Origin: JAAYZQ01 sp034428935
GTDB taxonomy: Bacteria; Chloroflexota; Anaerolineae; JAAYZQ01
Direction: 5' to 3'
DNA length: 57,656 nt
Assembly (NCBI GenBank): GCA_034428935.1
Contig: DAOUHB010000192.1
Location: 1 to 57,656, forward strand
The notes under the pieces are model-generated. The model was given only the letters and a program-made list of their open reading frames with translations, was not told the DNA's origin and searched no databases. The translations under genes and the position numbers were made by a program. Positions 24,009-33,095 of the stretch are shown piece by piece (position 1 is the stretch's first letter; the number at the start of each line of letters is the position of its first letter).

Positions 24009-27000
24009 ATGGGTTTCCTTGCCCCGGCTGGATTTGTCCTGGCCCTGCTCTTGCCGGTCATCGTCGCCATGTACCTGCTCAAGCTGCGGCGCACCGAGCA
24101 GGTCGTGTCCAGCGTCTATCTCTGGCGGCGCATGGTGCGCGACGTGGAGGCCAACGCGCCCTGGCAGCGGCTGCGCCGCAACCTGCTCCTCGTCTTGCAG
24201 TTGCTGTTCCTGGCCGCCCTCATTTTGTCGCTGGCCCGGCCCTTTACCTGGGCCGAGGGTCCCGCCGGCCAGGCGCTCATCGTCGTCGTCGACACGTCGG
24301 CCAGCATGGCGGCCACCGACGGGGAGCCGGGCGGCGCCGGGGGGGTGACCCGCCTGGAGGCCGCCACGGCCCGGGCGCTGCAGCTCGTGGAGGACCTGCC
24401 CGACGACGCCCGCGTGACGGTCATTGCCGCCGGGCAGGGAGCGGAGGTGCGCGTGGCCTCCAGCCAGGACCGCCGCGAGATCGAGGCCGCGATCCAGGGC
24501 CTGCGGACCGGGCCGGGGGGCAGCGACCTGAGCACGGCCCTGGAGCTGGCGTCGGCCATCGCCGCCCGCCAGCCCGACGCCGAGATCGTGGTCCTGTCGG
24601 ACGGGCGCGTGACCCTGTCCGATTGGCGGGCCGCGGCCGGCACGGCCGGCACCGCGCTGGCGGTCCAGGGCCGGGTGCGCTACCTGCCCGTGGGCAGCAG
24701 CGGCGACAACCAGGCCCTGGGCGTCCTGTCGCTGGACGAGGCGCCCGGCGGCGAGAGCCTGTCGGCCTTTGTCCAGGTGGTGAACTATGGCCAGGAGACG
24801 GCCAGCCGCCGCCTGGCCCTCTATGCCGACGGCCAGCTGGCCCACGCCTACGACCTGGAGATCCCGGCCGGGGGCGAGCGGGCCGTCGTCGCCGAGGGGC
24901 TGCCGGCCGGCACCCGCGTATTGGAGGCGCAGCTCGTGGGGCAGGACGTCCTGCCCCTGGACGACCGGGCGTGGGCCGTCCACCGCACGACCCGGCCCGC
25001 GGCCGTGACCCTCGTCGGCGAGGGCAACCTCTTCCTGGAAACGGCCCTGGCCCTGCTGCCCGGCCTGGACGTGATAGCCGTGGAGCCGGACGATTGGGAG
25101 GCAAGCCGGGCCGATGCGCCGGCATCCCCCGCGGCCGGCCTCACGATATTCGACGGCACCCTGCCGCTGACGGCCACGCTGCCCGCGGGCAACCTGCTGT
25201 TCATCGCCCCGCCCCGCAGCACCGAGTTCTTTACCGTCACCGGCTCGGTGGACGGTCCCGTGCCACGGGCAGCCGGGGAGGACGATCCCCTCCTGGCCCA
25301 CGTAAACCTGGGCCGCGACGCCATCAGCATCCTGGAGTCGGCGCGCCTCGTCACGCATCCGTGGGCCCGGACGGTCATCGTCGGGGAGGCCGGCGGCGAG
25401 GAGATACCATTGCTGGCCGCCGGTGAGGTGGGCGGCCGGCGGGTGGCGGTCCTGGCCTTTGACCTGCACCGCTCGGACCTGCCGCTGCAGGTGGCCTTTC
25501 CGCTGCTGCTGTCGAACCTGGCCGGCTGGCTGGCGCCGGGCAGCGCCAGCGACCTGCCCCTCCAGGTGGCGCCCCACGCCCCCGTCGTCCTGTCGTTGCC
25601 TCCGGGGACCGCCGAGGCGACGGTCACCCGGCCCGACGGCTCCCGGGTGCGCGTGGTGCCCCAGGGGGGCCAGGCCTCCTTTGCCGATACGGCCCAGTTG
25701 GGCGTCTACCGGGTCGCCTGGGAGGCACCTGCCGCCGAGGGCGAGGCGGCGGAGCGGGAGGCCAGCTTTGCCGTCAACCTGCTGGCCTCGGCCGAGTCGG
25801 ACGTGCTGCCGGCCCAGACGCTGCCCCTGGCCGGCGGGGAGGGCAGCGGCGACGAGGCGCCCCAGCAGGCCCGCCGCGAGTGGTGGCGGCCCCTGGCCTG
25901 GCTGGCCCTGGCCCTGCTGTTGATCGAGTGGCTGGTCTACAACCGGGGCGCCGTCGCCCGCGTGCGCGATGCGCTGGAGAGCCGGCAAGGGTCAAAGGCC
26001 TCCGGCCTGCCCGCCGTCCTGCCCTTTTCCTTCGTCCGGCCCGGGCTCCTGTGGCTGCTCCTGGCGATTCCCTTTACCGTGGCGGTGGGCCTCCTCGGCC
26101 GGCGGCCGGCAGCCCGCGACCGCCGCTTTTGGGCCGGGCTGGCCGTCCGCTGCCTGCTGCTAACCCTCCTGGTCCTCTCGCTGGCGGGCGCCCAACTGCG
26201 GCAGCGGGCCGACTCGCTGACGGCCGTCTTTGTCCTCGACGCCTCCGACAGCGTCTCGCCCGAGGAGCAGGCCCAGGGCGAGGCCCTCATCCGCGAGGCG
26301 CTAGAGGGCATGTCGAGCCGCGACCGGGCGGCGGTGGTCGTCTTTGGCCGCGATGCCCTGGTGGAGCGCCTGGCGAGCCCCGAGCGCGCGCTGGCCGACC
26401 TGGCCTCGGTGCCCCTCACGACCCGGACGAACGTGGCCGGGGCGCTCCAGTTGGCCATGGCCCTCTTTCCCGACGAGGGCGCCAAGCGCCTGGTGCTCCT
26501 GTCGGACGGCCGGCAGAACCTGGGCGACGCCCTGACCCAGGCCGAGCTGGCCGCGGCGCGGGGCATCGAGCTGTCCTTCGTGCCCCTGGGCCAGGCCGAT
26601 TCGGGCCTGGAGGTGCGGCTGGAGGCGCTGGACGCCCCCGCCGACGTTCGCCAGGGGCAGAGCTTTGAGCTGGCGGTGACGGTCAACAGCACCGCGCCGA
26701 TGGACGCCGTGCTCCGCGTCCTGGGCGACGGGCAGCTCATCCACTCCCAGGCGGTGCGCCTCCAGGCCGGCACCAACCGCTACCTGGTGCCCGTGGAGGC
26801 CGCCGACGTGGGGGGGACCGGCTTCCGGCGCTACCGGGCCCAGATCCTGCCCGAGGCCGACGCCTGGCTGCAGAACAACGAGGGCAGCGCCTTTACCGTG
26901 GTCCACGGGCCGCCCAACGTGCTCGTGGTGGAGGGGCAGCCCGGCGAGGGCGACAACCTGGCCGCCGCCCTCCGCGCCGGCGACATGCAGGTGGCGGTGG

Positions 27001-28937
27001 CGCCGCCGGGCGAGATCCCCACGACCCTGGCCGAGCTGGCGAGCTATGACGCCCTGGTGCTGGCCAACGTGCCGGCCCCCTCGCTGCCCGCCGGCACCAT
27101 GACCACGCTCCAGGCCTACGTGCGGGACCTGGGCCGCGGGCTGGTGGTCACCGGCGGGGAGAACGGCTTTGGCGCCGGCGGCTACCTGCGCACCGCCCTG
27201 GAAGAGGCGCTGCCCGTGGACATGGAGGTGCGGAACCGGGAGCAGACGCCGAACCTGGCGCTGGTGCTGGCCGTGGACAAGTCGGGCAGCATGGGCCGCT
27301 GCCACTGCGACAACCCCGACCTGAACCAGAGCTACGTGCGCCAGGAGGTCGGCCAGCCCAAGGTGGACATTGCCAAGGAGGCCATCATGCGCGCCGCCGG
27401 CGCCCTGGGCCAGCTCGACTACCTGGGCGTCGTGGCCTTTGACGAGGAGGCCCACTGGGCGCTGGAGGTGTCGCAGCTCCCCGACCCTGTCACCCTGGAG
27501 CAGTCCGTGGGCGGCATCCAGGCCGCGGGCCAGACGAACCTGCGCAGCGGCGTCGAGGTGGCCTACGACGCCCTCCTGGGCACGGATGCCCGCCTGAAAC
27601 ACGTCATCCTGATGACCGACGGCTGGGTGCACACCGGCGACTTGACGGCCCTGGCGGCCGAGATGGCCGAACAGGGCGTCACCCTCAGCGTCGTGGCCGC
27701 GGGCGGGGGCTCGGCCGAGTACCTGGCCGAGCTGGCCCAGCGCGGCGGCGGGCGCTACTATCCGGCCACCGACATCCTCAGCGTGCCCGACTTTTTTCTG
27801 AAAGAGACCGTCCAGGCCGTGGGCCAGTATATCATCGAGGAGCCCTTCTTCCCCCTGCCCTCCATGCCCGGCCAGGTGCTCCAGGGGCTGGACCCGGCGG
27901 CGCTGCCCCTGCTCCTGGGCTACAACGGCACGACGCCCAAGGGGACGGCCCGCGTGCTCCTCAGCACGCCCCGGGGCGATCCGCTCCTGGCCACCTGGCA
28001 GTACGGGCTGGGCCGGGCCGTGGCCTGGACCTCGGACCTGAAGGGCCAATGGGCCACGGAATGGCTGTCGTGGCCCGATTTCGCCCGGTTCGCGTCGCAG
28101 CTGGTGGGCTGGACGCTGCCCGTGCCCCAGGTGGAGGGGGTGGCCGCCAGCGTCGCCCTGCGGGCCGACCAGGCGCTGGTCACCGTCGAGGCCAGCGACG
28201 AGGCCGGCCTGCCCCGCAACTTTTTGGACGTTTCGGCAACCCTCATCGGGCCCGACGAGGGCGACGATTCCGCCGAGCAGTTGCCCCTGACCCAGGTGGG
28301 GCCGGGGCGCTACGAGCTCCAGGCCGACGTGCCGGCGCCGGGCACCTACCTGGTCCGGCTCGACGTGCGCGAGGGCGACGAGATGCTGGGCCAGCAGGTC
28401 CTGGGCCTGGCGGTGCCCTACTCCCCCGAGTACCGGGCCGCCGGCGCCGACCTCTCGCTGCTGGACCGGCTGGCGCGGCTGACGGGTGGCGGGCCCCTGG
28501 GCGAGCCGGCCAGCGCCTTTACCCACGACCTGCCCGCCGCCGACCGCGCCCAGGACATCTGGCGCGGGCTGCTCCTGGTCGTCGCGCTCCTCTTTCCCCT
28601 GGACGTGGCCATCCGGCGGGTGATGCTGGGCCGCCAAGACCTGCACAAGGCGAGGGCCTGGCTGGCCGCCAGGCTACCGGCCGTGCGCCGCGGGCAGGCC
28701 GCGGGAGAGCGCGCCCTGGGGCAGCTCTGGCAGGCCCGCGAGCGGGCCCGGGAGCGCCAGGCCCGCTCGCGGCCCGCGGCCCCGCCCCCCGGGCGGAAAC
28801 CAGGCGACGAGCCGCCGTCTGCGCCGTCCCCGGCACCACCCCCGGCCCCCGGCCCTGAAGAGGGCCCGCCGGCCGCCGGCGACGACGCCCTGGCCCGCTT
28901 GCGCGAGGCCAAGAAGAGGGCCCGGCGGGGCCGTTAG
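24009..28937 (+). CDS. BatA-type membrane protein with three vWA domains (1642 aa fusion)
   Basis: Residues about 1-80 are the BatA N-terminus with two spans (GFVLALLLPVIVAMYLLKL and LLLVLQLLFLAALILSL). The first vWA has its MIDAS DTSAS at 95. A beta-rich ectodomain and a span near 630 (LAWLALALLLIEWLVY) follow. A second BatA-like membrane hairpin comes next (LLWLLLAIPFTVAVGLL and CLLLTLLVLSL), then a second vWA (DASDS at 744). A GATase-like segment (NVLVVEGQPGEGDN, GLVVTGGENGFGAGGY) leads into a third vWA (DKSGS at 1090), another beta domain, a last span near 1520, and a Pro-rich charged tail. All three MIDAS motifs are intact. The gene looks like a head-to-tail fusion of two genes usually separate in such operons, joined near residue 665. 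vWA domains bind protein ligands through a metal ion, so the product may be a scaffold on the outer face. Confidence 0.85.
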   Translation: MGFLAPAGFVLALLLPVIVAMYLLKLRRTEQVVSSVYLWRRMVRDVEANAPWQRLRRNLLLVLQLLFLAALILSLARPFTWAEGPAGQALIVVVDTSASMAATDGEPGGAGGVTRLEAATARALQLVEDLPDDARVTVIAAGQGAEVRVASSQDRREIEAAIQGLRTGPGGSDLSTALELASAIAARQPDAEIVVLSDGRVTLSDWRAAAGTAGTALAVQGRVRYLPVGSSGDNQALGVLSLDEAPGGESLSAFVQVVNYGQETASRRLALYADGQLAHAYDLEIPAGGERAVVAEGLPAGTRVLEAQLVGQDVLPLDDRAWAVHRTTRPAAVTLVGEGNLFLETALALLPGLDVIAVEPDDWEASRADAPASPAAGLTIFDGTLPLTATLPAGNLLFIAPPRSTEFFTVTGSVDGPVPRAAGEDDPLLAHVNLGRDAISILESARLVTHPWARTVIVGEAGGEEIPLLAAGEVGGRRVAVLAFDLHRSDLPLQVAFPLLLSNLAGWLAPGSASDLPLQVAPHAPVVLSLPPGTAEATVTRPDGSRVRVVPQGGQASFADTAQLGVYRVAWEAPAAEGEAAEREASFAVNLLASAESDVLPAQTLPLAGGEGSGDEAPQQARREWWRPLAWLALALLLIEWLVYNRGAVARVRDALESRQGSKASGLPAVLPFSFVRPGLLWLLLAIPFTVAVGLLGRRPAARDRRFWAGLAVRCLLLTLLVLSLAGAQLRQRADSLTAVFVLDASDSVSPEEQAQGEALIREALEGMSSRDRAAVVVFGRDALVERLASPERALADLASVPLTTRTNVAGALQLAMALFPDEGAKRLVLLSDGRQNLGDALTQAELAAARGIELSFVPLGQADSGLEVRLEALDAPADVRQGQSFELAVTVNSTAPMDAVLRVLGDGQLIHSQAVRLQAGTNRYLVPVEAADVGGTGFRRYRAQILPEADAWLQNNEGSAFTVVHGPPNVLVVEGQPGEGDNLAAALRAGDMQVAVAPPGEIPTTLAELASYDALVLANVPAPSLPAGTMTTLQAYVRDLGRGLVVTGGENGFGAGGYLRTALEEALPVDMEVRNREQTPNLALVLAVDKSGSMGRCHCDNPDLNQSYVRQEVGQPKVDIAKEAIMRAAGALGQLDYLGVVAFDEEAHWALEVSQLPDPVTLEQSVGGIQAAGQTNLRSGVEVAYDALLGTDARLKHVILMTDGWVHTGDLTALAAEMAEQGVTLSVVAAGGGSAEYLAELAQRGGGRYYPATDILSVPDFFLKETVQAVGQYIIEEPFFPLPSMPGQVLQGLDPAALPLLLGYNGTTPKGTARVLLSTPRGDPLLATWQYGLGRAVAWTSDLKGQWATEWLSWPDFARFASQLVGWTLPVPQVEGVAASVALRADQALVTVEASDEAGLPRNFLDVSATLIGPDEGDDSAEQLPLTQVGPGRYELQADVPAPGTYLVRLDVREGDEMLGQQVLGLAVPYSPEYRAAGADLSLLDRLARLTGGGPLGEPASAFTHDLPAADRAQDIWRGLLLVVALLFPLDVAIRRVMLGRQDLHKARAWLAARLPAVRRGQAAGERALGQLWQARERARERQARSRPAAPPPGRKPGDEPPSAPSPAPPPAPGPEEGPPAAGDDALARLREAKKRARRGR

Positions 28938-28992
28938 CGGCCAGGCCGGCTACAGAAACGCCGCGTACGCCACGATCTTGGCCACCCCGCCA

Positions 28993-29085
28993 TCAGGCAC
29001 CTGCCTCATGGAGGACTTCCAGGACCCGGTCCACCTCGGCGGCGGTGTTGTGCAGGTGCGGGGCAATGCGCAGCTTAACCCGATT
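28993..29085 (-). pseudogene. C-terminal relic of a class-V aminotransferase
   Basis: The minus strand reads NRVKLRIAPHLHNTAAEVD followed by RVLEVLHEAGA and a stop. This matches the C-terminal end of PLP-dependent class-V aminotransferases (cysteine desulfurase/isopenicillin-epimerase type), where R-I-A-PHLYNT and E-(V/I)-D-R-(L/V)-L are conserved. A stop codon lies directly upstream in frame and no other part of the enzyme is present, so only about 30 codons survive. The rest of this 309-base gap holds only the next promoter and its leader. Confidence 0.7.
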
Positions 29086-29150
29086 TTATCATCCCTCGTC
29101 CGATCATACAAGTGCTCCCGCCCGGGGAGGGACACCCGCTTCTACCTGCC

Positions 29151-29179
29151 TTGACACCCCCGGCAAAGTGGCGTATCAT
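29151..29179 (+). promoter_or_regulatory. Promoter of the SagB-type/methyltransferase/YdjC operon
   Basis: TTGACA (29151-29156), 17 bases, TATCAT (29174-29179). The predicted start near 29186 gives a leader of about 60 bases before the GTG at 29247. Confidence 0.75.
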
Positions 29180-29246
29180 AACGCCCGGCACTGCCCCACC
29201 GGAGAACCGGAAGCAAGCAGAAAACGCAAACCATTGGAGGTGAGCC

Positions 29247-29999
29247 GTGACCGAAGAATCGATGGCCCCTGGCCGGCAGTTCCTTCGCTCGGACGTTTGG
29301 CTGCGGTGGTCCACCCTGGAGACCGACCAGAAAAAGAAACTGCCCCCGCCCCCCGCCCAGAAGCCCTACCGGGCTGACGCCAGGCTGTTCGACCTGGTGA
29401 GCCCCGGGGACCTTTCCGTGGGGACCATGCCCCTCGTGGAGGCCATCCGCGGACGCCGGACCCACCGGAAGTACGGCCCGGATCCGCTGACCCTGGAGGA
29501 GCTTTCCTTCCTGCTGTGGGCCGCGCAGGGCATCGACAGCATCATCGAGGATACACAGGCGTCCAGGCGCACGGTGCCGTCGGGCGGCGGGCGCCATCCC
29601 TTCGAGACCTATATCCTGGTCAACCGCGTGGAGGGGCTGCCGCCGGCCCTCTATCGTTACCTGCCCGTGGAGCACAAGCTCGTCCTGGAGCAGCAAGGCC
29701 CCGACCTGGTGGACAGGGTGCACGAGGGCATGCGCCGGCAGTACGTCAAGGACAGCGCCGTGGTCTTCCTCTGGACGGCCATTCCCTACCGCACCGAATG
29801 GCGCTACAGCGTCGTGGCCCACAAGGTCATCGCCATTGACGCCGGGCACCTCTGCCAGAACCTCTACCTGGCGGCCGGGGCCATCGGCGCCGGGATGTGC
29901 GCCATCGCCGCCTATGACCAGGCCGGGCTGGACGCCGCCCTGGGCGTCGACGGGCAGGACGAGTTCACGGTTTACGCCGCGACGCTGGGCAAGCTGTAG
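29247..29999 (+). CDS. SagB/ThcOx-family nitroreductase-like dehydrogenase
   Basis: This 250-residue flavoenzyme starts at GTG after a GGAGGTGA site. Typical marks are LVEAIRGRRTHRKYGPDPLTLEELSFLLWAAQG, SGGGRHPFETYILVNRVEGLPPALYRYLP, and the FMN-binding C-terminal part HLCQNLYLAAGAIGAGMCAIAAYD. SagB-type enzymes use FMN to oxidise azolines to azoles in some modified peptides, but most stand-alone members have unknown substrates. No peptide precursor or YcaO partner is seen nearby, so azole synthesis is not claimed. It is the first gene of a three-gene unit, 8 bases before the methyltransferase. Confidence 0.88.
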   Translation: MTEESMAPGRQFLRSDVWLRWSTLETDQKKKLPPPPAQKPYRADARLFDLVSPGDLSVGTMPLVEAIRGRRTHRKYGPDPLTLEELSFLLWAAQGIDSIIEDTQASRRTVPSGGGRHPFETYILVNRVEGLPPALYRYLPVEHKLVLEQQGPDLVDRVHEGMRRQYVKDSAVVFLWTAIPYRTEWRYSVVAHKVIAIDAGHLCQNLYLAAGAIGAGMCAIAAYDQAGLDAALGVDGQDEFTVYAATLGKL

Positions 30000-30007
30000 G
30001 ACCCGCA

Positions 30008-30682
30008 GTGGGCAGCGAGAGGGCCCAGCGCCGCTTCTGGGACCCGGTCTATGACCGGCTGGCCGGGCTGTACGACGCCGTCGACTGGCTGACGGGCAAC
30101 ACGACCCACCGGCTGCGCCACGGCGCCTTGCCCCACCTGCCGCCGGCCAGCAGCCGCGTGCTGGAGATCGGCTTTGGCTCCGGCCGGCTGCACCTGGAGT
30201 TGGCGGACCGGTACGCCCTGGCGGGCACCGACCGGGCGCCGGGCATGGCCCGCCTGGTGGCGCGCCGGCTGTCGGCCCGGGGCCTTGCCTCGCTCCTGGC
30301 CGTGGGCGATGCCCTGGCGCTGCCCTGGCGCGACGGTTCCTTTGACGGCGTCCTCGCCACCTTTGCCTTCAGCGCCATAGCCGACGCCGGCCGGGCCCTG
30401 GACGAGATGGTGCGCGTCACGCGACCCGGCGGCAAGGTGGTCATCGTCGATGCCGGCGAGGCCCGCGACGGAAACCGGGCGGCCCGCTTCCTGGCCCGAC
30501 TCTGGGAGGCCATGGGCGATTACATGCGCGACGAGGTGCCCCTGATGGAGGCCAGGGGGCTGTCGGTGGTGCGCCACGACTATGGGCCGTGGCGCTGCAT
30601 CCACGTCACCGCCGGCACGCTGCCGGTCCCTGCGGGGCAGGCAGGCGCCGGCGCGAAAAACGAGGAAGGAGAAGGCACGTGA
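30008..30682 (+). CDS. Class I SAM-dependent methyltransferase
   Basis: This 224-residue protein has motif I VLEIGFGSGRLHLELA (about residues 49-64), the acidic TDRAP, LLAVGDALALPWRDGSFDGVLATFAFS and MVRVTRPGGKVVIVD, the usual methyltransferase_11/UbiE-like pattern. Start is GTG 30008, and its stop overlaps the next gene's GTG (GTGA). The substrate is unknown; UbiE-like proteins often act on quinones or small lipids. It sits between a SagB-type oxidoreductase and a sugar deacetylase and is probably co-translated with the latter. Confidence 0.85.
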   Translation: MGSERAQRRFWDPVYDRLAGLYDAVDWLTGNTTHRLRHGALPHLPPASSRVLEIGFGSGRLHLELADRYALAGTDRAPGMARLVARRLSARGLASLLAVGDALALPWRDGSFDGVLATFAFSAIADAGRALDEMVRVTRPGGKVVIVDAGEARDGNRAARFLARLWEAMGDYMRDEVPLMEARGLSVVRHDYGPWRCIHVTAGTLPVPAGQAGAGAKNEEGEGT

Positions 30683-31572
30683 ACCCTGCACTGAAACGCC
30701 TGGGCTTCGGAGAGCGAGACCGCGTGGTCATCATCCACGCCGACGATGTGGGCATGTGCCAGGCCAGCGTCCAGGCCTTTATCGACCTGATGGATTTCGG
30801 GCTGGTCTCGTCGGGGGCGGCCATGGTGCCCTGCCCCTGGTTCCCGCTGCTGGCGCAAGAGTGCTGCGGGCACCAGGGCCCGCCGCTGGACCTGGGGGTG
30901 CACCTGACCCTCACCAGCGAGTGGGACGGTTACCGCTGGGGGCCCATCTCCACCCGGGACGAGGCCTCGGGATTGCTGGACGACGAGGGCTATTTCCCCC
31001 GCCGCCGGGAGGACGTCCAGGAACAGGCGCAGCCCGGGGCAGTGCAGGCCGAGCTGGAGGCGCAGCTCGCCCGGGCCCTGGCCGCCGGCCTGGACGTGAC
31101 CCACGCCGACACGCACATGGGGGTCGTCGCCCACCTGAAATTCGTCCAGGGGTATGCCCGGATGGCCCTGGAGCAGCGGTTGCCGGCCCTCTTCCTGCGG
31201 CTGGACGAGGCCGGCTGGCAGGAGTTGGGGCTGGACGCGGCGACGGCCGCCTTTGCCATGCAGTTCATGGACCAGTTGGAGGAACAGGGCGTGCCGCTGC
31301 TGGACAACCTGGCGTCGCTGCCCCTCCTGGAAGAGCCCGGCGACCGCATCGCCGCGGCCAGGGCCGCCCTCGCCGCCCTGCCTCCCGGCCTGACCCACTT
31401 TATCATCCATCCCGCCGCCGACAGCCCCGAGCTGAGGGCCATCACCACCTCGTGGCAGAGCCGGGTGGCGGACTATCGCGCCTTCACCAGCGACGAGCTG
31501 GCCCGCTGGGTGAAGGACAGCGGCATCCAGGTCATCGGCTATCGCCCGCTCCGCGACCTCATGCGGCCCTAG
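30679..31572 (+). CDS. YdjC/ChbG-type carbohydrate deacetylase
   Basis: This 297-residue protein begins at GTG 30679 inside the stop of the methyltransferase gene. It shows the YdjC metal motif VVIIHADDVGM, then LGVHLTLTSEW, and VTHADTHMG, which supply the Asp/His metal ligands of this NodB-unrelated deacetylase family. Members remove acetyl groups from N-acetyl sugars such as chitooligosaccharides. The C-terminal HFIIHPAADSPEL is also conserved. The gene ends the operon, and a gap of 139 bases to the next start contains a strong promoter. Confidence 0.88.
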   Translation: MNPALKRLGFGERDRVVIIHADDVGMCQASVQAFIDLMDFGLVSSGAAMVPCPWFPLLAQECCGHQGPPLDLGVHLTLTSEWDGYRWGPISTRDEASGLLDDEGYFPRRREDVQEQAQPGAVQAELEAQLARALAAGLDVTHADTHMGVVAHLKFVQGYARMALEQRLPALFLRLDEAGWQELGLDAATAAFAMQFMDQLEEQGVPLLDNLASLPLLEEPGDRIAAARAALAALPPGLTHFIIHPAADSPELRAITTSWQSRVADYRAFTSDELARWVKDSGIQVIGYRPLRDLMRP

Positions 31573-31675
31573 GGGGCCGCGCCGGCGGTTCTTGGCAGTT
31601 TCTGCCGCTCCTGGCGAACAAACGGGCATATCGGGGCCCGTGCCACGTCCAGTGCTGCCCGCCATCGCCTCCCGG

Positions 31676-31704
31676 TTGACCGGATGTCGAACTGCGGCTA
31701 TAAT
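31676..31704 (+). promoter_or_regulatory. Near-consensus promoter giving a probably leaderless mRNA
   Basis: TTGACC (31676-31681), exactly 17 bases, and a perfect TATAAT (31699-31704). The only ATG that yields a Tat signal peptide begins at 31712, just eight bases after the -10 box, which is where transcription should start. There is no room for a ribosome-binding site. Confidence 0.8.
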
Positions 31705-31711
31705 GGCACCC

Positions 31712-32998
31712 ATGTTACCATCCGAACCTTCCCTGGACCGGCGCCAGTTCTTGAAGGCTGCCGGAGCAGCGGCTCTGGCCGCCTTTCTTTCGTCTTGCGG
31801 GACGCCCGAGCCGACCCCGCCAGCCTCGTCCACCCGCCCCAACCTGCCCACCGCGACTTCCACGGCCACGTCGACGCCCTCGGCCACACCGTCGGGCACG
31901 GCATCGGCGACACCCGGGCAGATCTTCCAGTCGCCCTTGCAGCCGGGCGATCCCTTCCAGTCGCCCCTGGACTCGGCGGTGCCCACCGGCACCGACGTGC
32001 CACCGTCGCCCACGCCCACGCCGCCGCCCACCGCCACCCCCACGCCGCCACCTACGCCCTTCCCGCCGGGCCCACCCACCAAGCTGGGCCTCTTTGTGGG
32101 CTGGTACCATCCCCAGATCATGGAGCTGGTGGATACGGGCAACGTCGCCGTGCTCAAGACCCTGGAGCTGGACCCCGCCTTTCTCGCCGAGGTGCGGGCC
32201 AAGTCGCCCGAGACGATCATCGTCGGGCGGACGATGCTGCACCAGGTGGACCTGGACCGGGGAGATCCTCTGGCGGAAGCCCGCCGTGCGGCCGATTCCG
32301 TCCTGGAGTTGGCCATGGACGAGCAGCGCAAGGGCCTGGTGGACGCCTGGGAGGGCTTTAACGAGCCCGTGCCCGGCGACAAGGGCCAGATGCAAAAGCT
32401 GGCCTCGCTGGAGCAGGAGCGCGTGCGCCTCCTGGCCGAACGGGGCGAACGGGCGGCGGTGGGCAACTTTGGGACAGGCCATCCGCCCCTGGAGCTGTGG
32501 CCCGCCTTTCGCCCTGCCCTGGAGGCGGCGCAGGCCAACGGCGGCTACCTGGCCCTCCACGAGTACTCGGCGCCGACCATCTGGTTCCACACCAACCGCG
32601 AGCCCCTGGACTTTCGCGCCGACGCGTCCGACGAGGGCTGGCTGGCGCTTCGCTATCGGAGGGTCTATCAGCAGTTCTTGCAGCCCTGGGGCCTGGAACT
32701 GCCGCTGCTCATCACCGAGTGTGGGGTGGACGGCCTGGTGACGGACCGGCCGGGCCCGCCCGGCAAGGGCTGGAAGGATTTTGCCTCCTATTGGGCCGAG
32801 CTGGGCATGGGTTGGGACACCCACGGCAATTACATCGAGCAGTTGGCCTGGTACGACCGCCAACTGCAGATGGACAGCTATGTAAAAGGGGCCGCGATCT
32901 TTGCCATCACTGCCTTCCAGGAGTGGGAATCATACCAGCTCCTGGGCGAGGCCGCCGAGATCCTGCAGCAGTACCTGTCGGTCCACCCCCCGCACTAA
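31712..32998 (+). CDS. Tat-exported lipoprotein with a clan GH-A-like glycosidase domain
   Basis: The 428-residue product begins with a twin-arginine signal (LDRRQFLKAAG) and a lipobox ending at Cys29 (FLSSC), so it should be folded in the cytoplasm, exported by Tat and lipid-anchored. Residues about 30-125 are a Thr/Pro/Ser-rich linker. A TIM-barrel-like domain follows from about residue 128 (KLGLFVGWYHPQIM). WEGFNEP places a candidate acid/base Glu at 218, and LLITECGVDG places a candidate nucleophile at Glu336, the spacing and context of GH-A glycosidases. The specific family and substrate cannot be named. The start was chosen from the Tat signal and the promoter position. Confidence 0.75.
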   Translation: MLPSEPSLDRRQFLKAAGAAALAAFLSSCGTPEPTPPASSTRPNLPTATSTATSTPSATPSGTASATPGQIFQSPLQPGDPFQSPLDSAVPTGTDVPPSPTPTPPPTATPTPPPTPFPPGPPTKLGLFVGWYHPQIMELVDTGNVAVLKTLELDPAFLAEVRAKSPETIIVGRTMLHQVDLDRGDPLAEARRAADSVLELAMDEQRKGLVDAWEGFNEPVPGDKGQMQKLASLEQERVRLLAERGERAAVGNFGTGHPPLELWPAFRPALEAAQANGGYLALHEYSAPTIWFHTNREPLDFRADASDEGWLALRYRRVYQQFLQPWGLELPLLITECGVDGLVTDRPGPPGKGWKDFASYWAELGMGWDTHGNYIEQLAWYDRQLQMDSYVKGAAIFAITAFQEWESYQLLGEAAEILQQYLSVHPPH

Positions 32999-33006
32999 CG
33001 ACCCGG

Positions 33007-33042
33007 CCACGGGCTGCCAGCGGGCCAATTGACAGCCCGTGG
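33007..33042. promoter_or_regulatory. 10-bp inverted repeat overlapping a -35 box
   Basis: CCACGGGCTG (33007-33016) and CAGCCCGTGG (33033-33042) form a perfect inverted repeat with a 16-base loop. The right arm overlaps the TTGACA of the next promoter. It could terminate the glycosidase mRNA (no T-run follows) or act as an operator. Confidence 0.5.
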
Positions 33043-33057
33043 GAAACCTGGTAAGAT
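33029..33057 (+). promoter_or_regulatory. Promoter of the DUF2270 gene
   Basis: TTGACA (33029-33034), 17 bases, TAAGAT (33052-33057). The predicted start is near 33064, about 30 bases before the TTG start codon. Confidence 0.75.
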
Positions 33058-33095
33058 AACCGCTGGCAGTCACAGCAGTGGCCGGAGGGTACAAC

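Noticed and set aside
29247..31572. Azole-peptide (RiPP) biosynthesis cluster
   Set aside because: Only the SagB-type enzyme is present; there is no YcaO cyclodehydratase and no precursor peptide that I can see.
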